Part shown: positions 38,811 to 50,016 of the stretch, in pieces
Layout: the number at the start of each line of letters is the position of its first letter
How positions within the stretch are numbered: position 1 is the stretch's first letter
NCBI RefSeq assembly: GCF_047496725.1
Contig: NC_132980.1
Location: forward strand, 7,112,572 to 7,176,571
Source of the DNA: Anoplolepis gracilipes
Taxonomy: Eukaryota > Arthropoda > Insecta > Hymenoptera > Formicidae
Direction of reading: 5' to 3'
DNA length: 64,000 bases
Position numbers and translations under genes: made by a program
Notes under the pieces: model-generated
The model's input: only the letters and a program-made list of their open reading frames with translations
What the model was told of the DNA's origin: nothing
Databases searched by the model: none

Positions 38811-41129
38811 GGACATTTGGTTGGTTTTTTTTCTAAAAATAATAAATTCCTTTTTTTTCTGTGAAAAATTTTTATATTTAATGAGAAATTCAAAGAGACC
38901 AATTTTTCAGTTTATTTTACCGTATATACTATGAATTGAATATAATCTTTTAGACTTTTTTTTCCATTGCAGAGAATTTTTCGCTTGAAATAAACATGAC
39001 TTTGATATAAATTTTAATCGTATAAACTGTATTTATAACTATATTTGCATTTCCGGAGTAAAAATCTAGAATAAAATTTGTAAATTTTTTGCGTCTTAGC
39101 TAGAATCTGCACCCACGCGATCTTTACGTCTGTGATGCTCGCTGCCGGTCTATCTCACTCTCTTTTACGAATACTTTAAACAAACTATCTACGCAGAATC
39201 ACGAATCTCTGAGAAACGCATGTTTCTTGATAAAAGAATAAACATAATATAGGTTTCTGTATCTTTACTGCTACGTATTATATGTACATCACTGCTCCTG
39301 GAGGAGTAAATGATTTTTATAACGTCTCCTTTACATATAATGTACAAATTCATATGCTATAAATAGAATATTATAGTTGGATATTTTTAAATTTATGATT
39401 AATACTAATGACGTATTGTTAACATAAATGTATCATTATATCTTATTGTTATCTAAAAGAATATTGTATTATCAGAAAAATAGCACGTTCTTTCTTGCAA
39501 TAAGCTAATTAAATATTCCTCATCAAATGATTTATGGATCTGAATCTCAGAACAAAGGATAGCGTGATGAGACCTTTTACGTCGTTAAACATTAATCATG
39601 CCATAACGTAATACTTGTTTAATCATACGCTATAATGAACGTTGACAGCGAGGCATGTATTCTGTGATTTTCGTCAACTAATCACTTAAACTGATGTGCC
39701 TTAAATTTCCGTTAGGTTTGCATCAAAGTTAGATTCTATTGTATCGAGATAAAGTTGGTAAAGAACGCGCATTAAACTTGGCTAGCGCGACGAGGATAGC
39801 AATTCTAAACTATTGAATGGCGGCGCGTGCGTCGTGTCACGTCGCACAGTTTCATCATCTAATTAGCAATTATCGATACAACTTGCTCTTGCGCAGCGAA
39901 ACTTTATTCTTTTTCAATAAATTTCGTATACGTCGAAAATCTGTAATATTCTCGTTGCTAATATTTTTTGCCTATTAATTTTTATTTTTATTTATTTGAA
40001 TCGTAAATATATTTCTCTACAAAATTAAAGTAAAAAAAAATTTCGTGAAAAAACATTAAATATATCAGTTACATTTGAAGTAGAGCAGAATTTTCTATTT
40101 TGAAGAAATCTTTTTTTATCTGAAGAGAGATGACACACACAATATATTCCTAGAACTCGATGATACGTTAAATGACAGAGAAAAATTGTGATATGTAATT
40201 TTCTTCGAAGTAAAGATTTATTCGAAGTATAGACGATAAGTTCGAGGTAAGTGGCTGGCAACATTCACGTTGAATTTTCGTCTTAAGTCCAAATTTATCT
40301 GCGTGCTCATTGTTGGCGAACTCTAAGAAGTAGAACGAATTTAAGCAGCACTCGAAATATATTGTGATAAACGGAATTAGTATTCATTCCTCATTCACTG
40401 TATTAACATAATAATTTCCTATAGAATATTTTATCGTTAATCTGGATGAAATAATTAATAAAACGGTGAAAACTGACTTTCATTAAGGTGGCTTCGCGAG
40501 CTTGGCACGTGTCATTTTGCGCGTGTCAACTGACACGTGTCTATTGACGGATCCCTTTGAAACTGATTCCTGTGCGAGGCTATTCTGTACTATTCCGCAT
40601 TTCCACTGGATTCCCTCTGTAGCAGGATTGGGAGATTATTGCAGCAGGCTATGAATTAGATATTGCTTCTATGAAATTAGCTTCTCCTTGCAATTTCTGT
40701 AATACTGAAATTTCCTGCTGATGAGATGGATCGTGGAAAATCCGCGCATCAAATAGGCGAGTTCTTTGTATTATGAATTTATTGCGTTTGTCTTGTAAAG
40801 TACAGTCTAGGTGAACAATATTTTTTTCTTTCAATTTCTTTTCACTTTAAAATAATTATCGAATTTAAATTTGTCTGAAGATCAAGAATTAAACAACGTT
40901 TCACTGAATTCAAATTAAAGTTATTAACAAATAAATTACACAGATATATCTTCTTTTTAAAATCTTCAGTTCGAGGCTTAATTGGACTTATTGATTTCAT
41001 TATTATTAGAGTTTTGAAATTCTTAAAAGAGCTCTAGTGAACCAACGTCAATTTAAAGTTCCAAGAAACTTTGATTAAATAAATTTTCTTGTTCATTGTA
41101 AAAAAAATAAGTAGCCTACAATCTAGCAA

Positions 41130-41154
41130 AAAAAAAAAAAAAAAAAAAAAAAAA
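41130..41154. repeat. Poly(A) tract
   Basis: About 25 A, some 330 bp upstream of the internal dnc promoter. Confidence 0.95.
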
Positions 41155-41401
41155 CAGCGAAAAACGCTATAAACTAAACTTGATGAATTAGGTAAGGTTT
41201 CGATATTAGGGGACCGTGTTGAAGCTTCTTAAAAATTACATATTCGGTCTAGACTGACAATGAGATAAATGCAGGAGCAATGCGACTATCATATGGCACT
41301 GCACTTGTATCCGCAGTAACTCGCTGGTTCCCCGTTTCACGCCCCCCACTGCGCGGCCGTTCTCTTTACGGGACTGCAAAGTGGAGCGAAGAGAGACATC
41401 G

Positions 41402-41540
41402 GCACGTGTAAAATAGCGAGCGAGAGAGAGAGAGAGCCGAAATAAGCCGCGGAGACGGGACCGACACGCGGAGCGGTCGGAGATAAAAAGCCTGGCCGTC
41501 CCGGTTCAGGCTCGTAGACTACGTTTAGCGATTGGACGGC
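41402..41540 (+). promoter_or_regulatory. dnc: Internal promoter of the short dnc form
   Basis: This GC-rich region carries, in order: CACGTG at 41403-41408, a (GA)n stretch at about 41421-41435 resembling GAGA-factor sites, a TATA-like GATAAAAAG at 41482-41490, and TTCAGG at 41505-41510, which fits an initiator about 25 bases after the TATA. GGACG, a DPE-like pentamer, lies about 27 bases after the putative start. The predicted leader runs to the ATG at 41960 and includes one 8-codon upstream ORF at 41779-41805. Confidence 0.5.
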
Positions 41541-41959
41541 TCGCAGCCTCCGCCACTTGCCGGGCGTTTAGCCAGGAGTGAGCTGTGAACGTGTCGGTGA
41601 ATCAGAAAGTGCTCTCGCGCAGTCCGTGACTCCTCTTCCGCGTCACGCTTCGAAACGACGAAAGTCAGGACTGAAACTGGAGTAGTTCTCGCCGATACGT
41701 CACCAGGGGCTCGCGTTGTTCCTCGTTGTCGAGGAATTTTTTTTACACCGGGTAGTCTGGACTCGGACAGCTGGTCCGATGATCTACGAGACCCGTTTCT
41801 ATTAAACCGTCCCTTTGTGAAAGTCACGTACGACCACACAGGTAGACAGTCGTTCTCTCGTTCTCGTCGCACGCAAACGCGACTCTTTTGTCGAGGTTTT
41901 TTTTACGGTAGAATTCTCAAGTGTCAAGTCGTGTACCCTGGAGCTGGATAGGTCGCACA

Positions 41960-42082
41960 ATGATGCCGCAGACGACGAACAGTGAAGTGAAAACGGGCAA
42001 CATGAACAAGTCCGCTAGGTACTTCAATTATCTGAGGACTTTGGCGGATCTCACAGCAATAGCTAGCATCATGGCGTTGCAG
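41960..42082 (+). CDS. dnc: dnc alternative first coding exon of the super-short form
   Basis: This exon encodes 41 residues, MMPQTTNSEVKTGNMNKSAR and then YFNYLRTLADLTAIASIMALQ, ending in phase 0 at CAG|GTAATT. Joined to the exon at 46550 it gives MALQ-FKRMLNKE. The junction is the one used by mammalian super-short forms PDE4B5 and PDE4D6, whose unique N-termini also precede FKRMLN. The form lacks UCR1 and has only the second part of UCR2, so its regulation should differ from longer forms. The ATG has A at -3 and an in-frame TAG lies at 41909; the frame also opens at a GTG at 41921, which is not the likely start. The second half could form an amphipathic helix. Confidence 0.85.
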
Positions 42083-45000
42083 GTAATTTCGGAATTGTTT
42101 GATACTCGACTTAATTGGCACGATGTATCCGAGCAGACATTGACTTCTTCCTTCAGTTCTAGTGTATTTTCCTCCCATCTTATACTTTGATTAATTATGG
42201 AAACTACAGCGATAAAGTTAACATTGTATATTATTGTAAAATATATAGTCTCAATAAGCTCAAACGACATTAAATATACTATTAATATAATTATAATTAC
42301 TATTATTATTACGACTATTAATATAGTTATAATTAAATATATCAAATATTATTATATTTAAATTAATCTGACGCAAGTTTATTTATCAATTTTAATGAGT
42401 CACTTTGTAATGAGTAAGATAATTAGTAGCATTTAATTAATGAAACTAAATATGAGGAAGTACAGAAAATGTAATATACCAACGTGTGTATCTACGATAT
42501 TCGATTTTTATCAATGGATCAATGGACAGATTTCACTGCAACATCTGTCACGATAATTTGGGCAAATAAATGCGCTACAATATGTATAGGATTTCGAAAG
42601 ACAATCGATCGTGCGAGAACACGTTCGTTTACTACTGCTGTTGTCGTAACTCGTAATCAACGATGTCGCAACAGAGGATAACGTATGGCTGGTAAAATAA
42701 TTTGGCGCTGTATTTTCATTTGGTGTGACCTGAATTCTAAATTATCGCAAAATCATACATCGATATGAAAAATGACAGATATATCGTGAAATGACAGGTC
42801 TACTCATTGTCCAATTATATAGACCATGTTATGGATAACTTCGCGTGTCTTCTGTCAAATAGCTGTCAGACGTATATCGATACTTTGAATAATCTTATCG
42901 AGAGGATTTTTCTGCGCAAAAAAGGCTTTCGCGAAAAATTTCTTCTCGACGCATTAATATTATCTCGGATGAGGGCGACGATTAATCTCGATTAGCAATT
43001 GAAATAATTAAGAAATGGTTCTCAGAACTCGATTACGAAGAAAGCGGAGAGAAATCGTTTATCACGCGCGTGATCTCAATAGATACATCGAGCAAAGATC
43101 ATTGTTTAATCGTATCGTTTTTTCAAGAATTATCTTTGTCTAATCCGATACACGACACACGTTGTAAACACGGCTGTTGTGGCGCACATAAATTTTTTAG
43201 TGACGTTAAAAGATTCTTTTTTACAGAATGTTAAATCGAAAAACTGAAATGTTCAACTGAAAGATATAATGAAAACTAATAAAATGATACAGGCTGTTTC
43301 TGTGATTATCCCAGAAACAAGCGAGAGATTCTACTATCGGCCAAACGCGAGACTCGAGGAGATATGACAGATAAAGTTATATCGTAGGGTCAAGCAATCG
43401 CCGGCCTTAATTAATGTCATTTCATCCGCGTCACTATAATAATAATATTGCAATAACTGCGGTTTTATTCATGTCGTAAAGAACGCGCGGATATTGAGGC
43501 TTGTGTTTCCTCGATTTAATATTCTGTTCACGATTCTTTATACTTGCAAATATCCGGATTAAAAATACTGAAATATGTTTCTTACGCGAGTTCAATCAAG
43601 TTTGATGGAATTAGTTCGTGTCGAACACAATAATGCGACGCGCCGGATGCGAATGCTTGTCTTACTTTCGTAATAGCAGAGATTTCATTTTACTGGAGAT
43701 GGTATCGTGAGGAGTAGAAGATAGATAGATGGATAATTTTGGAATATAAAAACTTTTTAAAGGACAAAAAAATAGAGGATATGAAAATTAAATGTGATAA
43801 AAATCAGATAAAAATAGAAATGAGGAAAATATATAATCAGAAAAATAATAAAAGGTATATAAAGAGAAGAGAAGTAATTTTGCTAAATTAGGATGTTAGT
43901 TTAATATTAATTAGGATGTTAGTTTAACACTAATTGACCAATGATTAGTAATCTGGAGTTGATAACAAATGAGATTAGCCCGTAAAGTTCAACGGGACTT
44001 TAAATGAAAACAATAAATCATGCGAAACAATATTTATTGTTTAATAAAAACGAAGTACGTCCAAGAGTACTAAGGAATGCTGACGCAATCTTGACCTTTT
44101 GCGACCTTTCAATGAAAGTTCATTGATAATTATATGAAAGAAAGGTGAATCGCAAATAGAACATTGACGCTGTCACGTTAGTTTAATTAATCCTTCATCT
44201 CGAAGGACTTATATAGATTACATTTTATATCTGCATCTCCATACTTTCTCGTGATACTTTTCAGATAATTACGCTTTTAATATTATTAAATGATTTTTAT
44301 TACCTTATCTGTAAAACGGGCGTAATTATCAATCTTATCGTCGTTTTTGCATTTATCTGCAATCACATCGATGCGATTTAATTACGTTACGATTGCTTCA
44401 ATATAAATTTTTAATGACGTAATCATTTTCGATGATACCTAGAATATTGTATCATCTTTTACATAAAATTAAGCAAGATTTATCAGTGAATTTATCAAGC
44501 TTTTTAGAAACAGTAACTCGATATCTATCTTCATGTACAGATGTAGCTCAAATTCTTGATAATGCATACAATTAAACAAATTGTAAGATATTCCTGACGT
44601 CTCTCGTATACAATACTCCGCTTTTTTTTAAAGCGGAATATTATTGCAGAAGCATCTCGTTATAGCATAATGTACTAGGAATTATCGCAAGAAGATTTAT
44701 ATTCCGCAAATAATGCCATTGAATTTATGACTGCTTTGCTCGTTCGCGAAATCTCGACGTGACTACCTGAAACGAGATTGTGCGAGCCCAGGCGTTAGTT
44801 TCGCGATATAACGCGACGTGCTCGACGCGTGCCACGTTGTTAAATTAGATTTCGATTCTCGCTGGATTCGTCGCACTTAAAGAAAATCTTACAGTGCACT
44901 TGAATGTAAAACGCTCACGCGTCGATTTATTATTCGCATACATCAGGCATTTTACATTGAGTTTTTTCCATTGACCTACTTGAAACCTACTTGAAAATCT

Positions 45001-46549
45001 CCTCTTTATCTTTACAATACCACGCAGAGGAGGCACATCATATTTTGAACGAATGAGACGCATTGCGATAAACATTATACCAATATTTTATGGAAGCAAA
45101 CAATTCCGTATACCTCTGAATCGCAGTAATAATCGCCCTCCTTTCATCAAATTTCGCGAGATAACGTATCATACACTGAGAATAAAACACATCGATTTTT
45201 AAAGCGAAAATTAGAGTTATTTAAGAAGATAAAAACAAAAAATACTAGATGATATACACCCCTGTAAAAATTACCGGTAAAAGAACTTTTGAATCAACCT
45301 GTCACGCCTCTTTTATGTTCTTGTCTCTTACAAGGCTGTTGCAATTGACGTTTTTTTTTTTTCTATCTTTATTATTTGAAGATTTTTTTCCAAGCTAAAT
45401 TGTAGGAATTACTTTACATCTCGACAATTAGGTAACGTGACCGTGTTAGCAGAGAATAATAATTGCTATACAAAGTATATGTTTATAAAAAATATGACGA
45501 TGCACGAATATGTACATACATCCTTTTATCGCTCGTTAATTCTCATTTGGCAGATATATACGTAATAAGCTATGCAAGCACACGATAATTGAACTAATTA
45601 GTCCGATAATGCGAGGCAATTATCTATTTTCATCAAGAAGGTTGAATGTCAACAACAAAATTCGAAACAGATAGTGCGGAATTGAGCAGTAAAAAAAATT
45701 ATTAAAGACAACATGTGTGCGTAAAAATTTTTAATTTTATAAACTTGACAATTGCCATCTTTTTGTCAAAATGTATTAAGTCATGGAAGATGTTTAATTT
45801 AGCGTGTTACATTACTCAATAATTTCGGTTCGCGGGTCATTACCCCGATTCACAAGTATCATATATATGTGTATATATTTGCGTAAATACATATATTTGC
45901 ATTTGTCGCGAAGATGATATATGTGCGCGATGATAGCGTCTTTGATAAGAGCAGAAAGCACAAATGCTACGGGACCGGCATTATTTGGTGAGAGTTTGCG
46001 TTCGTGCGTGCGTGCGTGCGAGCGGATGATACGCACAAATATCGTAAATATTCGTGACAAGATAAGGGTAGAAGATTCACGAGAAGGAGAGGAGGTTTTT
46101 GTCGGTCGCCCTGGCAGATTATTAAAATCCGGCCTATATCAGTCCCTCATTTTTTTTTCTCCTTTTTTTTAAATCTTGGTATCTCGTATTAGCTTTTCAA
46201 TACATCGTTATCCGTTTTTTTAATAAAAAAATTCCCCGAATCACTTTCTTCCTTTCGCAAAATCTATGTCTACAGTCGATTTAGTAGAAACAATAAATTT
46301 TATCTCAGGCAATCTAATTTAATTCCCCTCATCAAGTTGTAGAAAATTGTGTAGGCATATTCTTTCGACGATGTAAAATATTCGAGTTCAGAGTGCAGTA
46401 CAAGTGAGTTCATTTATGTATACAATTTGTGAAGAATATACGTTATCGCAATAATTTATTGATTTTCATATCAAGCAAGATACGTCCTTGATTATTCTTT
46501 ACAATTGATCTGACTCTCTTAATGATCAACCATTTTTTTCTGATTACAG
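42083..46549 (+). other. dnc: dnc intron, about 4.5 kb (3' end of the 28-kb intron for longer forms)
   Basis: No exon was recognised. It contains an AT-rich patch with TTATTATTA repeats at 42270-42350, a 23-bp tandem repeat at 43888-43933, and (GCGT)n at about 46003-46020. Confidence 0.65.
43888..43933. repeat. Tandem repeat, two copies of 23 bp
   Basis: TTAGGATGTTAGTTTAA is repeated with a period of 23 bp and two differences in the last six bases. Confidence 0.85.
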
Positions 46550-46643
46550 TTCAAGAGAATGCTGAACAAAGAGCTATCGCATTTCTCGGAATCGTCCAAA
46601 TCTGGCAATCAAATTTCGGAATATATCTGCAGTACCTTTCTTG
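46550..46643 (+). CDS. dnc: dnc exon: second part of UCR2, common to all visible forms
   Basis: This exon encodes FKRMLNKELSHFSESSKSGN and then QISEYICSTFL, the C-terminal part of UCR2. It is almost the same as Drosophila dunce (which has SSRSGNQISEYICSTFL) and close to vertebrate PDE4. The acceptor is TTTTTCTGATTACAG, the donor G|GTAAGT. Entry in phase 0 lets it accept either the UCR2 exon at 18111-18223 or the short-form exon at 41960-42082. This is therefore where long-type and super-short messages converge. Confidence 0.97.
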
Positions 46644-47272
46644 GTAAGTAGAATACGATCCTTTCTTTCATCAGGTACACAAAAGATTATTATAATAATA
46701 CCTATAGAGATTGACGTGTGCCGTTTTTTCAAAAAAAAAAAAAAGCTACGTTTCCGCGAAATGCCAGAGGAAACACATGGCGAGAAACTCGCGACACTGC
46801 GTCTAACGAGGTCATCGCCAGAAGCGAGTTTTACTGGGTGCAATAAAACGAGCGCTCTTACGCATTAAAAGCCCTTGAAAGACCGTAACCGGTACCACCA
46901 TGACCATTCATTCTGGTTAGCTCGCTTTGTCCGACGAATGGTCGGTCTGCGGTCGCGCAAGGTTTATCGGCGAAAAACCATCGTCGATCGATCCCTTTGT
47001 ACTCGAGACAGAAGTTCTGCACAAGACACACCTATATGACAGAAGATATGATTTTCCGGAACGCGACGCGATATTTTATTAAATATCATCCATTCCATCT
47101 GTGCCTATTTATCTTGAACGAAGTAATCCTTGTCTGCGCTTCTTAGCCTTGTTTACGACATACTGATTTCATTAGCGTAACGAGTTTGGTTACGTAGCTT
47201 CCTAACGAGTTCCGTTCGATTATCGGCTGTGAAGCGAAAGTTTTCTGAAATCGTAAGAGAAAGAAATCGGAA

Positions 47273-47309
<37 letters not shown>

Positions 47310-47864
47310 CGCGTTTTTGCAATGAACCGAACGCGTTTGATGATGCAACTGTATAATCTTACGTAATGACAAGTTTCCTTAATATTGTTGCACTATATGA
47401 TACGAATTATCAGCTGCTGTTCGACTTATCGGTCAATCTGGCGACAAATACTACAAGCTGATAATAAACGCATTAGATAATCCATAAGCAGAGATATAAT
47501 GCAGGTGCATTGTCATTTTGATTGATACGAGTATCCAGATGCAACAATGATCATGCAGTAGCAAAAGCGATAGAACATCATTTTGCATTTTAATCTCAAC
47601 ATTCTTCTTAATGATATTATTTACACATATATCGATTATTTGTCCGAGTTGGTTTTTATAAATTCTGCAAATTATTTAATATTATATTTAATATACATAA
47701 TATATTTTTTATGAAATATTTTTACACGATATAATTTGACATCATATTTTTTTATCGTTTTTATATCGGAAGTTTACCGCCAAGTTTAGTTTGTAACGTC
47801 GATCAGAGTTGACCGATTAACTTATCCACTCATGCTTCCGTCGCTTTTCACCCTCTCCCTGTAG
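46644..47864 (+). other. dnc: dnc intron, about 1.2 kb
   Basis: Contains (AG)n at 47271-47309 and an A run at 46731-46744. The first 300 bases are relatively GC-rich but hold no credible exon. Confidence 0.8.
47271..47309. repeat. (AG)n microsatellite, imperfect
   Basis: About 19 units with an AAAG interruption. Confidence 0.9.
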
Positions 47865-48097
47865 ACAAGCAGCAGGAGCTGGATTTACCATCTCTGCGAA
47901 TCGAGGATGCGGCGGTCGCGGCTGCGGGTAGCGCGGATGCAAGGGCGGCGAAGAAAAAGGATCGTGCACAAAGGGGCCCGGCCGCCATGTCACACATCAG
48001 CGGCGTGAAACGGCCATTGACACACACCAACAGCTTCACCGGGGAGCGCGTGCCGCCTCACGGGGTGGAAACACCGCACGAGGAGGATCTCGGCAAG
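47865..48097 (+). CDS. dnc: dnc exon: linker between UCR2 and the catalytic domain (LR2)
   Basis: The exon begins by completing Asp across the junction. It encodes DKQQELDLPSLRIED, then an Ala/Arg/Lys-rich stretch (AAVAAAGSADARAAKKKDRA), then MSHISGVKRPLTHTNSFTGE and RVPPHGVETPHEEDLGK. The ends match dunce (DKQQEFDLPSLR; ISGVKRPLSHTNSFTGERLPTFGVETPRE), while the Ala/Lys-rich middle is a lineage-specific replacement of a region that varies in length. The acceptor is CTCTCCCTGTAG, the donor AAG|GTAATC, leaving phase 0. The Arg-Pro-Leu-Thr-His-Thr-Asn-Ser segment corresponds to a Ser-rich segment of vertebrate PDE4 near the catalytic boundary. Confidence 0.96.
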
Positions 48098-48885
48098 GTA
48101 ATCCTTTGACCTTTAATACCTTTACCGCCACCGCGTGTGTGTCGGTGTTTTTGTCTCTTTTACGCGTATACATGTCAGGCAACGTCAGACACACACAGCT
48201 GGGCTCCCGAATCACAAATCGCGGTTCGAGGACTCGTAAGCGTGTACGCGGCAAAAAGATAAAAAATGAAATTAATTGCTGTAAAAAAAAAGAAAAAATA
48301 AACAAGGACACGATATTATAATTATCTGGGATTTGAAAACCGTTGAAAGAAATGTCTTAGTCACAGAGAGAAAATAACGGGATTTTATGTAATTCAAGTA
48401 GCTCAGAAAGAATTATTGGCAGTTGCGTAAAAGAAAATATATACGCACATGCCAAAAAAATGAAAATAAAATGTCTTTCGTGTCGATATATTATTTTTTA
48501 TTTGCATTAATAACGCAGTCGATTCATATGATGACTACGATTTGCATTTAGAGTAAATGTATAATAAGAGAGAAAATTCACAGCCCCACGTTCAAATATT
48601 GATATTCATGAAATAGCTGTACGTCTATAAATTTTCACTCCTATCCGATTCGATGAGTTCGAATATTGCACCCACGAGCGATATATACGCATGTATTATA
48701 TTATAATCTTGGAAAATATCTAATTATCGTCAGATACTAACGTGGCTTTTGATAGAATTTCCTGGAATGACATTCACCCACGTACCGATGCTAAACTGAT
48801 TACAGGGTTCGACAGAATAGAGATTTATTTAACTTTGCAGGATTATTGTTAATGTGCAACCTAACAAGGGAGCACGTGTAATCCG

Positions 48886-48886
<1 letters not shown>

Positions 48887-48935
<49 letters not shown>
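48887..48935. repeat. (TA)n microsatellite, about 49 bp
   Basis: The longest TA run of the window; on the - strand it reads as a spurious Ile-Tyr frame. Confidence 0.95.
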
Positions 48936-48943
<8 letters not shown>

Positions 48944-49997
48944 TATCGACTATAATACGTAAAACTCTTTGAAAAACAAAAGGGGGAATTATATTAATAG
49001 AAGATTTATAATTATATATAATAATAATTTTATATATATACATAATTCTTGTAATTATATATTTATTCACGACTTTAATACGATTTTATTGCTTGATAAT
49101 TAGTTTCATAATTGAAAAAGCTTGATTTATGCAGTTACTAATAAAAAACAAATTTTACTAACAATAAGAGAATCTTTAATAACTAGGTATGTACACAATA
49201 ATTGCAATTGAATCTCAATAATCAATTATCACGATAATTCTATTAAAATCATACAGTATATAATTATTAACAATCACTTTGTTTTCCGACAACTTTACAA
49301 TCAAAATCCAATATCAAAACCATATATAATGGATTACACGTGTCGTTCTTTCTTATTAATAATGAAGATATTATAACACATGCTACGCAATTTACGAAAA
49401 CTGTAATATATAATTTAAACGGTCATACTTGATGTAAAAATATAATCTCACACACACAAACAAGCGCATTGACAATAATTAATTAATTATATAGAAAATA
49501 AAATTTTTGGAACACAATTGTATTCTACTAAATTATCAAATTTTTCTTTTAACAGACTAATCTGCTAAATATATAGTAAAGATTCTTTTGCAAACGTTTC
49601 GATTTGGTAAATTTATCGCGGTGAACAACCTCGTTCACTATTTTTGTCGTCGGTTCCGTTTCATTTTTTTCTTTTTTTTTTTTTTTTTTTTTTTTTTTGA
49701 TCGACACATAATGTTGGCATAAATTTTACCGCGAAGCCGAGAATTCCACAGTGTTTTTAGCTTTTATCTCTGTGTCTTATTGGACCTCAATATCGCTGTA
49801 TAATACTACATCACGACACGCGAATTGACAGTTACCGGTAAATATCGGTTTCGGAAAATTCCAATGGTATCCTTGAACAATATGTGTATCCGCCGGCGAA
49901 ATACACATATGTGATTACGGTATACACTGGATTTTTCGAAAATATTAGTATGCATGGAATGGCGATATAACGATGCATCGAGAAAATACAAGAGAGA

Positions 49998-50016
49998 GGG
50001 AGGGAGGGAGGGAGGG
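49998..50016 (+). repeat. (GGGA)n tract with G-quadruplex potential
   Basis: Five GGG triplets are separated by single A on the + strand, so the pattern would also be present in the nascent dnc RNA. Four G3 runs with one-base loops satisfy the usual quadruplex rule. Confidence 0.85.

Larger units (their letters stand above)
27906..41480 (+). other. dnc: dnc large intron, part 2
   Basis: No further exon is supported. Contents include a - strand open frame at 28885-29148 of doubtful meaning, (TA)n tracts at 29477-29495, 33148-33182 and 34108-34150, a tandem CACGTG pair (34082-34100), overlapping palindromes at 36027-36044, a GC-rich block at 38030-38420, a perfect 20-bp palindrome (38791-38810) and a CACGTG inverted repeat (40506-40539). 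From about 41300 the sequence becomes GC-rich as the internal promoter is approached. Confidence 0.55.

Noticed and set aside
41921..41959. N-terminal extension of the short dnc form
   Set aside because: The frame opens at a GTG here; the first ATG is at 41960 and has a good context.
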